Positions 20,376 to 28,998 of a DNA stretch of 64,000 nucleotides are shown here, in pieces (the first letter of the stretch is position 1; every line of letters begins with the position of its first letter). Both the position numbers and the translations under genes were made by a program. The notes beneath the pieces were generated by a model. It was not told the DNA's origin, did not search any database, and saw nothing but the letters and a program-made list of their open reading frames with translations. The stretch comes from Vibrio mexicanus (lineage in GTDB: Bacteria > Pseudomonadota > Gammaproteobacteria > Enterobacterales > Vibrionaceae): positions 62,001 to 126,000 of the forward strand of contig NZ_JYJP01000109.1 in the NCBI RefSeq assembly GCF_001012815.1, given 5' to 3'.

Positions 20376-20828
20376 TTACGATGCTTTTGCAGTAACGACA
20401 TCGGCAGGTTGAATGATCTCTTTCTTGTCTTCTTTTAAAAGACCAGTTGCACCGTTTGCGTAGTCCTTCGGTGCTTCTTCCATTTTAGGCTGCTCAACTT
20501 GTACTTCTGACTCGTCTAGATTGTGCTGAGCAATCTTTTTAGCAAACGGATTGTCTTGAGCCGGTTGCTCTGGAAGCAGTTCAGATGACGTCTTCGCCAT
20601 ATGCTGATACAGCTTAGTGTAATCTTTACCAAGCGTGTCTAGCATCTCGGCTGTTTGAGCGAAATGGTCAGAAAGGTCTTGGCGCTGTTGTTCGAGTTCG
20701 TATTTAGCGGCCTCTAGATCTTTTTTAACGGTTTTTTGCTTTTTGTATTCTGGGTTAGAAATACGAGCGATAACAACACCCAGTACAGTACCAACTAGCA
20801 AGCCAACAAGGGCGTAAATCCACGGCAT
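20376..20828 (-). CDS. zapG: Z-ring-associated / envelope protein ZapG (YhcB, DUF1043)
   Basis: 150-residue inner-membrane protein of the YhcB/DUF1043 family. One N-terminal membrane helix (MPWIYALVGLLVGTVLGVVI) is followed by a long cytoplasmic coiled coil (about residues 28-80) and an acidic, proline-containing tail. Homologues act at the division site and link cell-wall and envelope synthesis to division. It lies upstream of degQ on the same strand and is divergent from zapE, as in E. coli. Confidence 0.9.
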   Translation of the reverse strand: MPWIYALVGLLVGTVLGVVIARISNPEYKKQKTVKKDLEAAKYELEQQRQDLSDHFAQTAEMLDTLGKDYTKLYQHMAKTSSELLPEQPAQDNPFAKKIAQHNLDESEVQVEQPKMEEAPKDYANGATGLLKEDKKEIIQPADVVTAKAS

Positions 20829-21011
20829 AAAAGCTCCTTATCGTTGTTGTTTAACATGTTTGCAACCACTTGGTTACACATGTCGAAAGTCCATGGTACT
20901 ATGAGTTTCATACCCAATAAAGAAAAAGTGCATAAGCATTTTGTTTAATCTTGTAAGACCTTCTTCCTAAAGCATTTCGTCCTTAGGTGTATTCTATAAA
21001 GTAGTAAAGTA

Positions 21012-22112
21012 ATGACCCCAAAAGAAAAATACTTGCATGATATCCGTGAACTCGGTTTTCAAGAAGATGTCGCTCAAGCGCAGGCTGTTGAAGCCTTAGA
21101 CAAGCTATATCACGAGTTCAACGACTACATTTCAGCTCAGCCGGAGGAAATTAAAGGTTGGAAGAAATGGTTTGTTAAGCCGCAGGAAGTGATTGCGCCA
21201 AAAGGCCTCTATTTCTGGGGCGGTGTAGGGCGCGGTAAAACTTACTTAATGGATACCTTTTTTGACGCGCTACCGAGCGACAAAAAGATGCGGGTTCACT
21301 TTCACCGCTTTATGTACCGTGTACATGATGAGTTGAAGGCTTTGGGTGAGCAGTCTGACCCATTAGAGTCAATAGCGGACACATTCAAACAAGAAGCAGA
21401 GATTATTTGTTTCGACGAGTTTTTTGTTTCCGATATCACCGATGCAATGATTCTTGGCACTCTATTCCAAGCCTTGTTTGAGCGAGGTGTCATTCTTGTC
21501 GCGACGTCCAACATCCCACCGAAAGATCTCTATCGAAACGGATTGCAGCGTGCGCGCTTTTTACCTGCGATTAAGTTAATTGAAGAAAACTGCCTCGTTA
21601 TGAATGTGGATAGTGGAGTGGACTATCGCTTGCGTACGCTTGAGCAAGCTGAGATCTATCACTATCCGCTAGACAAAGCCGCAACTGAAAACCTCTATCG
21701 TTATTACGGCCAGCTAGTTGGCGAGGGGAAGGCAAAAGAGTCACAGATTGATATCAATCATCGAAGCATTCCCGTTATCGAGGCGAGTGATGGGGTTCTC
21801 CATGCCTCTTTTGAGCAGTTATGTCAGTCTGCGCGTAGCCAAAATGACTATATTGAAATGTCTCGCATCTATCACACCGTGCTGCTTGCCGATGTCAAAC
21901 AGATGGGTGTGACCCTTGATGATGCTGCCCGTCGTTTCATTGCTTTAGTTGATGAGTTTTACGAAAGAAACGTTAAGCTGATAATCTCGGCTGAGGTGGC
22001 GATGGATGCCTTATATAGTGGTGGACAGCTTGAATTTGAGTTTAAGCGATGTCTGTCACGATTAATTGAAATGCAAAGCCATGATTACCTAGCAAAAGAG
22101 CACTTAGGCTAA
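21012..22112 (+). CDS. zapE: Cell division protein ZapE (AFG1-like ATPase)
   Basis: 366-residue AFG1/LACE1-family ATPase; the E. coli protein binds FtsZ and lowers Z-ring stability under stress or low oxygen. Walker A is GGVGRGKT at residues 70-77 and Walker B is IICFDEFFV. The arginine-rich RARFLPAI region and SRIYHTVLLADV are typical of the family. ATG 21012 is divergent from zapG across a 183-base promoter region. The next genes are rplM-rpsI. Confidence 0.92.
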   Translation: MTPKEKYLHDIRELGFQEDVAQAQAVEALDKLYHEFNDYISAQPEEIKGWKKWFVKPQEVIAPKGLYFWGGVGRGKTYLMDTFFDALPSDKKMRVHFHRFMYRVHDELKALGEQSDPLESIADTFKQEAEIICFDEFFVSDITDAMILGTLFQALFERGVILVATSNIPPKDLYRNGLQRARFLPAIKLIEENCLVMNVDSGVDYRLRTLEQAEIYHYPLDKAATENLYRYYGQLVGEGKAKESQIDINHRSIPVIEASDGVLHASFEQLCQSARSQNDYIEMSRIYHTVLLADVKQMGVTLDDAARRFIALVDEFYERNVKLIISAEVAMDALYSGGQLEFEFKRCLSRLIEMQSHDYLAKEHLG

Positions 22113-22169
22113 GGAAAATCACACAATTTTGGGCTGCGAGAAAAAAATCGTGATTTTGTTCAAAAAGAG

Positions 22170-22198
22170 GTGATTTTTTCAGCTTACTTCTCTATAAT
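22170..22198 (+). promoter_or_regulatory. Sigma-70 promoter candidate for rplM-rpsI
   Basis: A perfect TATAAT at 22193-22198 stands 17 bp from a weak -35 (GTGATT at 22170). It would give a leader of about 150 bases ahead of rplM. Confidence 0.55.
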
Positions 22199-22252
22199 CC
22201 TGCGACCTACCGTTACTGCTGGCCTCTAGTTATTAGATTTTCTATGGCTATG

Positions 22253-22318
22253 CCGAGAGTTACCAACACTCGAAGGGGTGATGAATGGGGCTCTTAGACA
22301 GTGGGAACATATTGTTCC
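22253..22318 (+). promoter_or_regulatory. Structured leader of rplM-rpsI, possible L13 autoregulatory site
   Basis: Two stem-loops lie between the promoter and rplM: CGAGAGTT with AACACTCG (about 22254-22272, one A-A mismatch) and the perfect GGAACA-TAT-TGTTCC (22304-22318), which ends 34 bases before the start codon. In E. coli ribosomal protein L13 represses its own operon through the mRNA leader. Whether these hairpins are the L13 target is inference. Confidence 0.4.
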
Positions 22319-22352
22319 TTAAGTGTAAATTTTTTAATAGGTAATTATTAGC

Positions 22353-22781
22353 ATGAAAACTTTCGTTGCTAAACCAGAAACTGTAAAACGCGACTGGTAC
22401 GTTGTAGACGCTGAAGGTAAAACTCTTGGTCGTCTAGCAAGTGAAATCGCTTCTCGCCTTCGCGGTAAGCACAAAGCTGAATACACTCCACACGTTGACA
22501 CTGGTGACTACATCATCGTTGTAAACGCGGAGAAAGTTACTGTAACTGGTAACAAGGCTAAAGGTAAGATCTACTACCGTCACACTGAGTTCCCAGGCGG
22601 CCTAAAATCAATCAGCTTCGAGAAGCTAATTGATCGCAAGCCAGAGATGGCTCTTGAACTAGCTGTTAAAGGTATGCTACCACGTGGTCCTCTTGGCCGT
22701 GCTATGTACCGTAAGCTAAAAGTTTACGCTGGTGCTGAGCACAACCATGTTGCTCAACAACCAACAGTACTAGACATCTAA
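22353..22781 (+). CDS. rplM: 50S ribosomal protein L13
   Basis: 142-residue large-subunit ribosomal protein. It begins MKTFVAKPETVKRDWYVVDAEG and contains LGRLASEIASRLRGKHKAEYTPHVDTGD and GMLPRGPLGRAMYRKLKVYAG (segments of the L13 signature). Length equals E. coli L13. It is co-transcribed with rpsI, 15 bases downstream. The ribosome-binding site is weak (TAGG well upstream), which would suit translational control in the leader. Confidence 0.98.
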   Translation: MKTFVAKPETVKRDWYVVDAEGKTLGRLASEIASRLRGKHKAEYTPHVDTGDYIIVVNAEKVTVTGNKAKGKIYYRHTEFPGGLKSISFEKLIDRKPEMALELAVKGMLPRGPLGRAMYRKLKVYAGAEHNHVAQQPTVLDI

Positions 22782-22796
22782 TTGGGGATTATGAAA

Positions 22797-23189
22797 ATGG
22801 CAGAGAATCAATACTACGGCACTGGCCGTCGCAAAAGCTCAGCAGCTCGTGTTTTCATCAAGCCAGGCAATGGTGAGATCGTAATCAACAAGCGTAGCCT
22901 TGATGTTTACTTCGGTCGTCCAACTTCTCGCATGGTTGTTAAACAGCCTCTAGAGCTAGTTGAACTAACTGAGAAACTAGACCTATACATCACTGTTTCT
23001 GGTGGTGGTATTTCTGGCCAAGCTGGTGCTATCCGTCACGGTATCACTCGCGCGCTAATGGAATACGATGAGTCTCTACGTCCTGCTCTACGTGCAGCTG
23101 GCTACGTTACTCGTGACGCTCGTTGCGTTGAACGTAAGAAAGTTGGTCTACGTAAAGCACGTCGTCGTCCACAGTTCTCTAAGCGTTAA
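22797..23189 (+). CDS. rpsI: 30S ribosomal protein S9
   Basis: 130-residue small-subunit ribosomal protein. The start is MAENQYYGTGRRKSSAARVF, with GGGG nine bases upstream; earlier in-frame starts at 22782 and 22791 lack a spaced ribosome-binding site. The C-terminal KARRRPQFSKR tail reaches the P-site tRNA in ribosome structures. It is the last gene of the operon, ended by a terminator at 23238. Confidence 0.98.
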   Translation: MAENQYYGTGRRKSSAARVFIKPGNGEIVINKRSLDVYFGRPTSRMVVKQPLELVELTEKLDLYITVSGGGISGQAGAIRHGITRALMEYDESLRPALRAAGYVTRDARCVERKKVGLRKARRRPQFSKR

Positions 23190-23237
23190 TCTCTTTTTAC
23201 AAAGAGTTCGCTTCCAGTTATTACTGGATTGTGGTTC

Positions 23238-23272
23238 AAAAGCCTGGCATTTATGTCAGGCTTTTTTGTTTT
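23238..23272 (+). terminator. Rho-independent terminator after rpsI
   Basis: Stem AAAAGCCTGGCA (23238-23249) with TGTCAGGCTTTT, 4-nt loop, followed by a long T-run. Confidence 0.85.
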
Positions 23273-23389
23273 TCCCCTTCTCAAAACCTCTTCATTCCGA
23301 ATACTTCCTCCTGATATCGCTCAATTTTAGCGCTTTTGTGACCATGCGAACGCTTTGCCCGACGAATGTTGCAAAAAGGTAGCTTTATC

Positions 23390-23418
23390 TTGTCAAAAAG
23401 TAGGGTTTTATTTATCAT
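23390..23418 (+). promoter_or_regulatory. Sigma-70 promoter of petABC
   Basis: TTGTCA (23390) and TATCAT (23413) separated by exactly 17 bp, each one mismatch from consensus. The predicted start near 23425 leaves a 90-base leader before petA. Confidence 0.65.
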
Positions 23419-23516
23419 TTCCCGTCAAATAAATACAACTAAATTCGTATCTTGTTAGCCATGCTCTGTAAGCGGAATAACAATAATCCAAAGGGAGCAA
23501 ATGGGAGAATGTTTGG

Positions 23517-24110
23517 ATGAGCAATGCGCCTTTAAATAACGGCCGTAGACGTTTCTTAACTGCCACAACCGCGGTTGTGGGTGGTTTGGGAGCAGCTGCT
23601 GTCGCCGTTCCTTTTATTAAATCTTGGAACCCAAGTGCCAAAGCGAAAGCGGCGGGTGCCCCTGTTGAAGTTGAAATTGGAAAACTTGAAGAAGGGCAAA
23701 TGGTTCGTGTCGAGTGGCGAGGAAACCCTGTATGGGTTGTACGTCGCGCCCAGTCAGTTGTCGACACCCTTAAAGATCTTGACGGTCAGCTTCGTGACCC
23801 TAGCTCCAATGAAGAGCAGCAGCCAGATTACGCTCAGAATGCTTATCGCTCAATTAAGCCTGAGTATTTTGTGGCTGTTGGTATTTGTACCCACCTAGGT
23901 TGTTCGCCTACTTATTTGCCAGATACCTTTGGCGAGCAAGTTCAAGGCGTGCGTTCTGGTTTCTTCTGCCCATGTCATGGTTCTAAATTTGATATGGCTG
24001 GTCGAGTTTTCCAAGGTGTTCCTGCACCACTAAACCTAGTGGTACCTAAGCACATGTACCTAAGTGATACCAAAATTATCATCGGTGTTGATGAAACAGG
24101 GGAGGCATAA
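23517..24110 (+). CDS. petA: Ubiquinol-cytochrome c reductase Rieske iron-sulfur subunit
   Basis: 197-residue subunit of respiratory complex III that carries the [2Fe-2S] cluster receiving electrons from ubiquinol. The N-terminus has a twin-arginine-type signal anchor (NNGRRRFLTATTAVVGGLGA). Cluster ligands are Cys124 and His126 in CTHLGC and Cys151 and His154 in CPCHGS; Cys129 and Cys153 can form the stabilising disulfide. ATG 23517 has GGGAGA eight bases upstream. Its stop codon overlaps the petB start by one base, so petABC is a coupled operon. Confidence 0.96.
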   Translation: MSNAPLNNGRRRFLTATTAVVGGLGAAAVAVPFIKSWNPSAKAKAAGAPVEVEIGKLEEGQMVRVEWRGNPVWVVRRAQSVVDTLKDLDGQLRDPSSNEEQQPDYAQNAYRSIKPEYFVAVGICTHLGCSPTYLPDTFGEQVQGVRSGFFCPCHGSKFDMAGRVFQGVPAPLNLVVPKHMYLSDTKIIIGVDETGEA

Positions 24111-25374
24111 TGCAAGCTCTACTTGATTGGGTAGAAAAACGCATACCCGCAATGAATGCGTACAAAAAGCACTTGTCTGAGTATCCAATGCCAAAGAACT
24201 TCAACTTTTGGTACTTGTTTGGCTCATTGGCAATGTTGGTGCTAGTTAACCAGATCCTAACGGGTATTTGGCTGACTATGAACTATGTTCCATCTGGTGA
24301 TGGTGCATTTGCCTCTATCGAATACATCATGCGTGACGTGGAATACGGTTGGTTACTGCGTTACATGCACTCTACTGGCGCATCAGCTTCTTTGTTGTCG
24401 TCTACCTGCACATGTTCCGTGGTTTGATTTACGGCTCTTACCAGAAGCCGCGTGAGCTGCTTTGGGTATTCGGCATGCTGATCTTCCTAGTTCTAATGGC
24501 AGAAGCTTTCATGGGTTACTTACTACCATGGGGTCAGATGTCTTACTGGGGTGCTCAGGTAATCATCTCATTGTTCGGTGCAATTCCTGTTATCGGTGAC
24601 GACCTAACGCTATGGATTCGTGGTGACTACGTTATCTCTGGCGCGACGCTAAACCGTTTCTTTGCACTGCACGTTATTGCGCTGCCTATCGTTCTGCTGC
24701 TTCTTATTGTTCTTCACGTTCTAGCGCTTCACGAAGTTGGCTCAAACAACCCAGACGGTATCGAAACTAAGCTACCTAAAGGTTCTCAAGGCGACGATTA
24801 CAAGACTCAGTTTAAGTTCCACGAAGACTACACGAAGAAATACGACATTATTGATTCCATTCCTTTCCACCCATACGGTACGGTTAAGGACTTGGTTGGT
24901 GTCGCAGGTTTCTTATTCTTCTTCTGTTATGTGTTGTTCTTTAATCCAGAGATGGGCGGTTTCTTCCTTGAGCCACCTAACTTTGAAGCAGCGAACCCAC
25001 TGAAAACACCAGAACACATTGCTCCAGTATGGTACTTCACGCCGTTCTACGCGATTCTGCGTGCTGTTCCAGACAAGCTCCTAGGTGTTATCGCAATGGG
25101 TGCGTCGATTGCCGTACTATTCGTACTACCTTGGTTAGACCGCTGTCGTGTGCGCTCTTACCGCTACCGTAGTAAGTTCCACCTGTTTAACATCATTCAA
25201 TTCACCATCAGCTTTATTGCGTTGGGTATTCTTGGTGCGCTTCCAGCAACGCCAACGTATACACTGCTTGCGCAGATCTTTAGCTTAGGTTACTTCATGT
25301 TCTTTGTACTTCTGTACTTCTACAGTAAGAATGAGGCGACGAAACCATTACCAGAAAGGGTGAATTTCAAATGA
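24110..25374 (+). CDS. petB: Cytochrome b subunit of bc1 complex (frameshifted)
   Basis: Membrane core of complex III with two b hemes and the quinol sites; about 421 residues after repair. The frame breaks near 24388, where one T of a TTT run is missing. Restoring it converts the local reading to STGASAFFVVVYLHMFRG, the conserved first heme-binding helix. A second His pair lies in LNRFFALHVIALP and LIVLHVLALHEVGSN. The Qo-site signature is represented by PEHIAPVWYFTPFYAILR. Start ATG 24110 is preceded by GGGGAGG. The stop overlaps the petC start (ATGA). Confidence 0.94.
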
Positions 25375-26108
25375 AAAAATGGATTGTAATTTTGTTTGCA
25401 ATGCTGCCTGCTCTCGCGATGGCAGCCGGTCCAAAGGTACCGTTAGACAAAGCAAATAACGACTTATCGGATCAGGCATCGCTACAAAATGGTGCCAAGT
25501 TATTCATGAACTACTGTTTTGCTTGTCACTCTACGCAATATCAGCGTTACGAGCGAGTAGCGACAGATTTAGGTATTCCTGCTGACCTAATGAAAGAGAA
25601 TCTAATGTTCGACCCTGAGGCGAAAATTGGTGATCTTATGGTGAGTGCAATTCCGCAAGACTCTGCGGCTCAATGGTTTGGTGCACCGCCACCAGATCTA
25701 ACGTTGGTTGCTCGTGTTCGTGGTGTGGATTGGTTATACACTTACTTGCGCTCTTTCTATGCAGATCCGTCTCGCCCATTTGGTGTGAACAACGTTGTGT
25801 TCCCAATGGTAGGTATGCCACATGTTCTTGAAGAGCTTCAAGGTATTCCTCAGCCAGTATACGGTACGCGTGTTGTGGATGGCGTTGAAGAGCAAGTCAT
25901 CGTCGATATTAAAACAGACGGTACGGGTGAGCTAAACGAAGAAGAGTACGATGACGCCATTCGCGATCTTGTAAACTTCCTAGAGTACTCTGGTGACCCT
26001 GTGAAACTTGAGCGCCATACGTTGGGTTGGTGGGTGATGGGCTTCCTTGTTATCTTCACCATCATCGTTGTGCTTCTTAAGAAAGAGTATTGGCGTGATG
26101 TGCACTAA
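25371..26108 (+). CDS. petC: Cytochrome c1 of bc1 complex
   Basis: 245-residue subunit that passes electrons from the Rieske protein to soluble cytochrome c. A signal peptide (MKKWIVILFAMLPALAMA) is followed by the heme c motif CFACH (Cys49, Cys52, His53). The axial methionine candidate is in VFPMVGMPHVLEELQG. A C-terminal membrane anchor (about residues 220-236, WWVMGFLVIFTIIVVLL) ends in a KKEYWRDVH tail. It is the last gene of petABC; a strong terminator follows at 26150. Confidence 0.96.
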   Translation: MKKWIVILFAMLPALAMAAGPKVPLDKANNDLSDQASLQNGAKLFMNYCFACHSTQYQRYERVATDLGIPADLMKENLMFDPEAKIGDLMVSAIPQDSAAQWFGAPPPDLTLVARVRGVDWLYTYLRSFYADPSRPFGVNNVVFPMVGMPHVLEELQGIPQPVYGTRVVDGVEEQVIVDIKTDGTGELNEEEYDDAIRDLVNFLEYSGDPVKLERHTLGWWVMGFLVIFTIIVVLLKKEYWRDVH

Positions 26109-26149
26109 TTGTGCTACCATACGGTGCTAATTCCTAATTTTTAATGTAT

Positions 26150-26179
26150 ACAATGGAGGCAATGCCTCCATTGTTTTTT
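26150..26179 (+). terminator. Rho-independent terminator after petABC
   Basis: 10-bp perfect stem (ACAATGGAGG at 26150-26159 with 26165-26174), 5-nt loop, then a T-run. It ends only 28 bases before sspA, whose promoter must therefore lie very close or upstream of it. Confidence 0.85.
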
Positions 26180-26206
26180 ATATCTGTAAGTCTGCTGGAG
26201 GGCTCC

Positions 26207-26841
26207 ATGGCTGTAGCTGCCAATAAACGTTCTGTGATGACTCTATTTTCAAGTGCATCTGATATGTATAGCCATCAGGTTCGTATCGTTCTGGCTGAGA
26301 AAGGTGTAAGTGTTGAAGTTGAGCTAGTTGATGAGGCAAATCTGCCGACAGAACTTGTTGAACTAAACCCGTACAAGACAGTACCAACTCTTGTTGATCG
26401 TGAGCTTGCGCTTTACGATTCAAAAATCATCATGGAATACCTTGATGAGCGTTTCCCTCATCCACCATTGATGCCTGTATATCCAGTTGCTCGTGGTAAC
26501 AGCCGTTTGATGATTTACCGCATCGAGCGTAACTGGTACTCACTAGCAGAGAAAGTTGTGAAAGGTAATGCAGAAGAATCTGAGTCTGCTCGTAACAAAC
26601 TTCGTAACGACCTTCTGACTCTAGCGCCTCTTTTCGCTGAGTATGAATACTTCATGAGCGATGAGTTCAGCCTAATTGATTGCTACCTAGCACCTCTACT
26701 ATGCGTCTGCCTCAGCTTGGTATCGACCTAATCGGTCCTGGCTCAAAAGAGCTGAAAATCTACATGAACCGCGTATTTGAGCGTGATTCATTCTTAGCTT
26801 CTTTGACGGAAGCTGAGCGTGAGATGCGTTTATCTCGTTAA
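26207..26841 (+). CDS. sspA: Stringent starvation protein A (frameshifted near end)
   Basis: GST-fold RNA polymerase-associated protein that affects stationary-phase and stress gene expression; about 211 residues after repair. The start MAVAANKRSVMTLFSSASD has a strong GGAGGG box at 26197-26202. The thioredoxin-like N-terminal half shows LNPYKTVPTLVDRELALYDSK, typical of SspA. At 26703 one G of a GG pair is missing after LAPLL. Restoring it gives LLWRLPQLGIDLIGPG and the family C-terminus FERDSFLASLTEAEREMRLSR. It is followed directly by sspB. Confidence 0.93.
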
Positions 26842-26851
26842 TGTTGGTGTG

Positions 26852-27337
26852 ATGGATATTTCTAACATGACACCGCGCCGACCATATTTGCTGAGAGCAT
26901 TTTATGATTGGCTAGTGGATAACGATTTAACGCCACACTTGGTGGTAGAAGCCAATGTACCTGGTGTACGAGTTCCTCTTGAGTTCGTTCAAGATGGTCA
27001 AATTATCTTGAATGTCGCGCCGCGTGCGGTTGGGAACTTAGAGTTAGGTAATGAAGCGATTACATTTAATGCTCGCTTCAGTGGTCGTCCACATTCGGTG
27101 ATCGTTCCACTCTATGCAGTACAAGCGATTTACGCTCGTGAGAATGGTGCAGGAACAATGTTTGAACCTGAAGAAGCTTACGAAGCGCGAATAGATGAAG
27201 AAGAGGCTGTATACGAGCCAGAAGCGCCATCTCCGCTTTCTGTAGCGACAGAAGAGAGCACGCCAGCTGAAGTGACAGAGGCTGAATCAGAACCGGCTAG
27301 ACCAAAAGGTAAGCCGAGTCTTCGAGTTATCAAATAA
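26852..27337 (+). CDS. sspB: Stringent starvation protein B, ClpXP adaptor
   Basis: 161-residue adaptor that brings ssrA-tagged and other substrates to ClpXP. It begins MDISNMTPRRPYLLRAFYDWL, like the E. coli protein. The N-terminal domain (about 1-115) binds substrate, then comes an acidic flexible linker (EPEEAYEARIDEEEAVYEPE), and the C-terminal XB peptide GKPSLRVIK docks on ClpX. The start follows the sspA stop by 10 bases with only a weak ribosome-binding site, which suggests coupling. Confidence 0.95.
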   Translation: MDISNMTPRRPYLLRAFYDWLVDNDLTPHLVVEANVPGVRVPLEFVQDGQIILNVAPRAVGNLELGNEAITFNARFSGRPHSVIVPLYAVQAIYARENGAGTMFEPEEAYEARIDEEEAVYEPEAPSPLSVATEESTPAEVTEAESEPARPKGKPSLRVIK

Positions 27338-27364
27338 AATGCTCAGTCGTCACTATTAAACTAA

Positions 27365-27397
27365 AAAAGCAGCGCATCAGCGCTGCTTTTTCTTTTT
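27365..27397. terminator. Terminator after sspB
   Basis: 11-bp stem AAAAGCAGCGC (27365-27375) with its complement at 27380-27390 and a T-rich tail. The convergent dolP ends shortly after, so it may work in both directions. Confidence 0.85.
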
Positions 27398-27436
27398 GTG
27401 CTTGTTGCTTACTGGAAATAGCTTATAGGAAGCCGT

Positions 27437-27994
27437 TTACTGGAAAGCGCGAATGACCTGCTTAACACCAGAAATGTTGCGGGCAACTTCGGTAGCCTTA
27501 TCGGCTTGTTCTTTAGTGACATAACCGAGCAAGAAGACTTCTTTGTCTTCGGTAATCACCTTAACCTGCAAGCCATCTAGCGCTTTTTCTGCCAGTAATG
27601 CGGATTTCACTTTAGTGGTGATCCAACTGTCTGCGCTTATTTCAGTGACCGATAGTGGGGCTTTAATGCGGACTTGGTTGTGGATGGTTTTAACGCCATC
27701 AACAGAACGAGCTTCTTTCTCAAATTGGTTTAAAAGCTCTTCTGTGCTTGATTGGCCGATCAGCACCACGGTGCCATCGTATGAACTGGCTGAGATACGT
27801 GCTTGGCCGCGGTAAGGGGCTTTGTTGCCAATACCAACGATCGAAAATTCAATGTTGCTGTCGTTCCATTTATCTCGAGTTGAGCGCGGATCTAAGTTTG
27901 AGCTGGATGAATCACCTGAACCGGGTAGCGAGCCACAACCCGTTAACAGAGCGATACCCAAGGCAACAAAAAAGAGTTTGATTGACTTCATCAT
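27437..27994 (-). CDS. dolP: BON-domain outer-membrane lipoprotein DolP (YraP)
   Basis: 185-residue lipoprotein. The signal peptide ends in the lipobox LTGC with Cys20 as the lipidated residue. Two BON domains follow (about residues 45-115 and 120-185), with the conserved glycines in VVLIGQSSTEELL and EVFLLGYVTKEQ. The E. coli protein supports outer-membrane integrity and BAM function. The ATG directly follows the diaA stop (TAAATG) and GAGGAG lies just upstream, so the two genes are coupled. Confidence 0.92.
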   Translation of the reverse strand: MMKSIKLFFVALGIALLTGCGSLPGSGDSSSSNLDPRSTRDKWNDSNIEFSIVGIGNKAPYRGQARISASSYDGTVVLIGQSSTEELLNQFEKEARSVDGVKTIHNQVRIKAPLSVTEISADSWITTKVKSALLAEKALDGLQVKVITEDKEVFLLGYVTKEQADKATEVARNISGVKQVIRAFQ

Positions 27995-28584
27995 TTACTC
28001 CTCGTGAGCAGGGAAAAGTACCTGATCAATAAGATCACATAAACAGTGCAGCGTGACCATATGGACCTCATGGATCCTTGCGGTACGGTGTGAGGGAATA
28101 CGGATTTCAACGTCATGTTCGCCAAGTAAACCGGCCATTTCGCCACCATCTTTACCGGTTAGGGCAATGATGGTCATGTCGCGAGTTACGGCAGCTTCCA
28201 TCGCTTTGATAATGTTTTTACTGTTACCACTGGTCGAGATAGCTAAAAGAATATCGCCCGGTTGACCAAAAGCGCGTACCTGCTTTGAGAAGATCTCTTG
28301 GTAGTGGTAGTCATTGGCTACAGCCGTTAACGTTGTGTTGTCGGCGGTTAACGCCATGGCTGGTAGGCTTGGCCTTTCCGTTTCGAAACGGTTGAGTAGG
28401 CAGGATACAAATTGCTGTGCATTAGACGAGGAGCCCCATTCCCACAACACAGAATCTTATTGCCATTGAGTAAACTCGTGACCATAGCTTGCGCTGCGTG
28501 AGTAATTGCGTCTGGCAGAGCTTCTGCAGCGGCAATTTGAATTTGAATGCTTTCTGTAAAACTGTCTTTAATGCTATCGAGCAT
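27995..28584 (-). CDS. diaA: DnaA initiator-associating factor DiaA (frameshifted)
   Basis: SIS-domain protein that binds DnaA and promotes ordered initiation at oriC; 196 residues after repair, the E. coli length. The start is MLDSIKDSFTESIQIQIAA. A C-run at 28434-28437 is one base short, which breaks the reading after LCCGNG. Restoring it gives CCGNGGSSSNAQQFVS, the SIS-fold motif. A second SIS segment is LLAISTSGNSKNIIKAM. The paralogue GmhA is excluded by the neighbourhood yraN-lpoA-dolP, which matches E. coli yraLMNOP. Confidence 0.92.
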
Positions 28585-28587
28585 CGT

Positions 28588-28998
28588 TTATCCTTGAGTT
28601 ATTGCGTTTTGTATCCATTCGATGTCATGGCCGTCGTTATGTATCGCGACGAGATCAAATCGAAAGTCAGTATCATGAACTGAGTGGTCGTGTTTCATTA
28701 GCCAAAGGTTTGCCGTTTTAATTAACTTACGCATTTTGGCTGGGTTAACGGTTTCGGCAGCATGGCCGAAATTTTGGCTTTTTCGGTAACGAACTTCAAC
28801 AAAAACCAGCGTACTGCCATGAGTGAGTATCAAATCGATCTCTCCACAGCGCGCATTGAAGTTACGTTCAACAAGTTTTAAGCCACGGCGCTGCAAATAA
28901 TCCAGCGCCGCGGCTTCGAAGTGATCGCCTTTAGCTCTTTTACTAAAGAGCTTCACGCTCTGCCCAGCTAATTTCGCGCTGTACGACGCATTGCTCAT
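28588..28998 (-). CDS. yraN: UPF0102 family protein YraN
   Basis: 136-residue protein with an endonuclease-like fold of the UPF0102 family. The motif CGEIDLILTHGSTLVFVEVRYR carries the D...ExR arrangement (family variants of the PD-(D/E)XK nuclease core). The function is not established; a role near Holliday-junction or competence DNA handling has been suggested for relatives. The ATG at 28998 lies inside the end of lpoA (56-base overlap). The N-terminus is some 15-20 residues longer than many family members, so a start nearer KLFSKRAKGDHFE is possible. Confidence 0.87.
   Translation of the reverse strand: MSNASYSAKLAGQSVKLFSKRAKGDHFEAAALDYLQRRGLKLVERNFNARCGEIDLILTHGSTLVFVEVRYRKSQNFGHAAETVNPAKMRKLIKTANLWLMKHDHSVHDTDFRFDLVAIHNDGHDIEWIQNAITQG

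Larger units (their letters stand above)
23190..23516. other. 327-bp intergenic region rpsI-petA
   Basis: It holds the rpsI terminator (23238-23272) and the petA promoter (23390-23418). I see no gene. An open reading frame overlapping the end of rpsI and running to about 23382 has no recognisable protein features. Confidence 0.7.

Noticed and set aside
22126..22160. Terminator after zapE
   Set aside because: AAAATCAC pairs with GTGATTTT, but the stem is short and AT-rich and no clear T-run follows, so the call would be weak.
23068..23382. Possible small gene overlapping the end of rpsI
   Set aside because: It reads through the rpsI terminator, has no ribosome-binding site and no family features.
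27995..28584. GmhA phosphoheptose isomerase
   Set aside because: Same SIS fold, but the length and the yraN-lpoA-rsmI and dolP neighbours identify DiaA.
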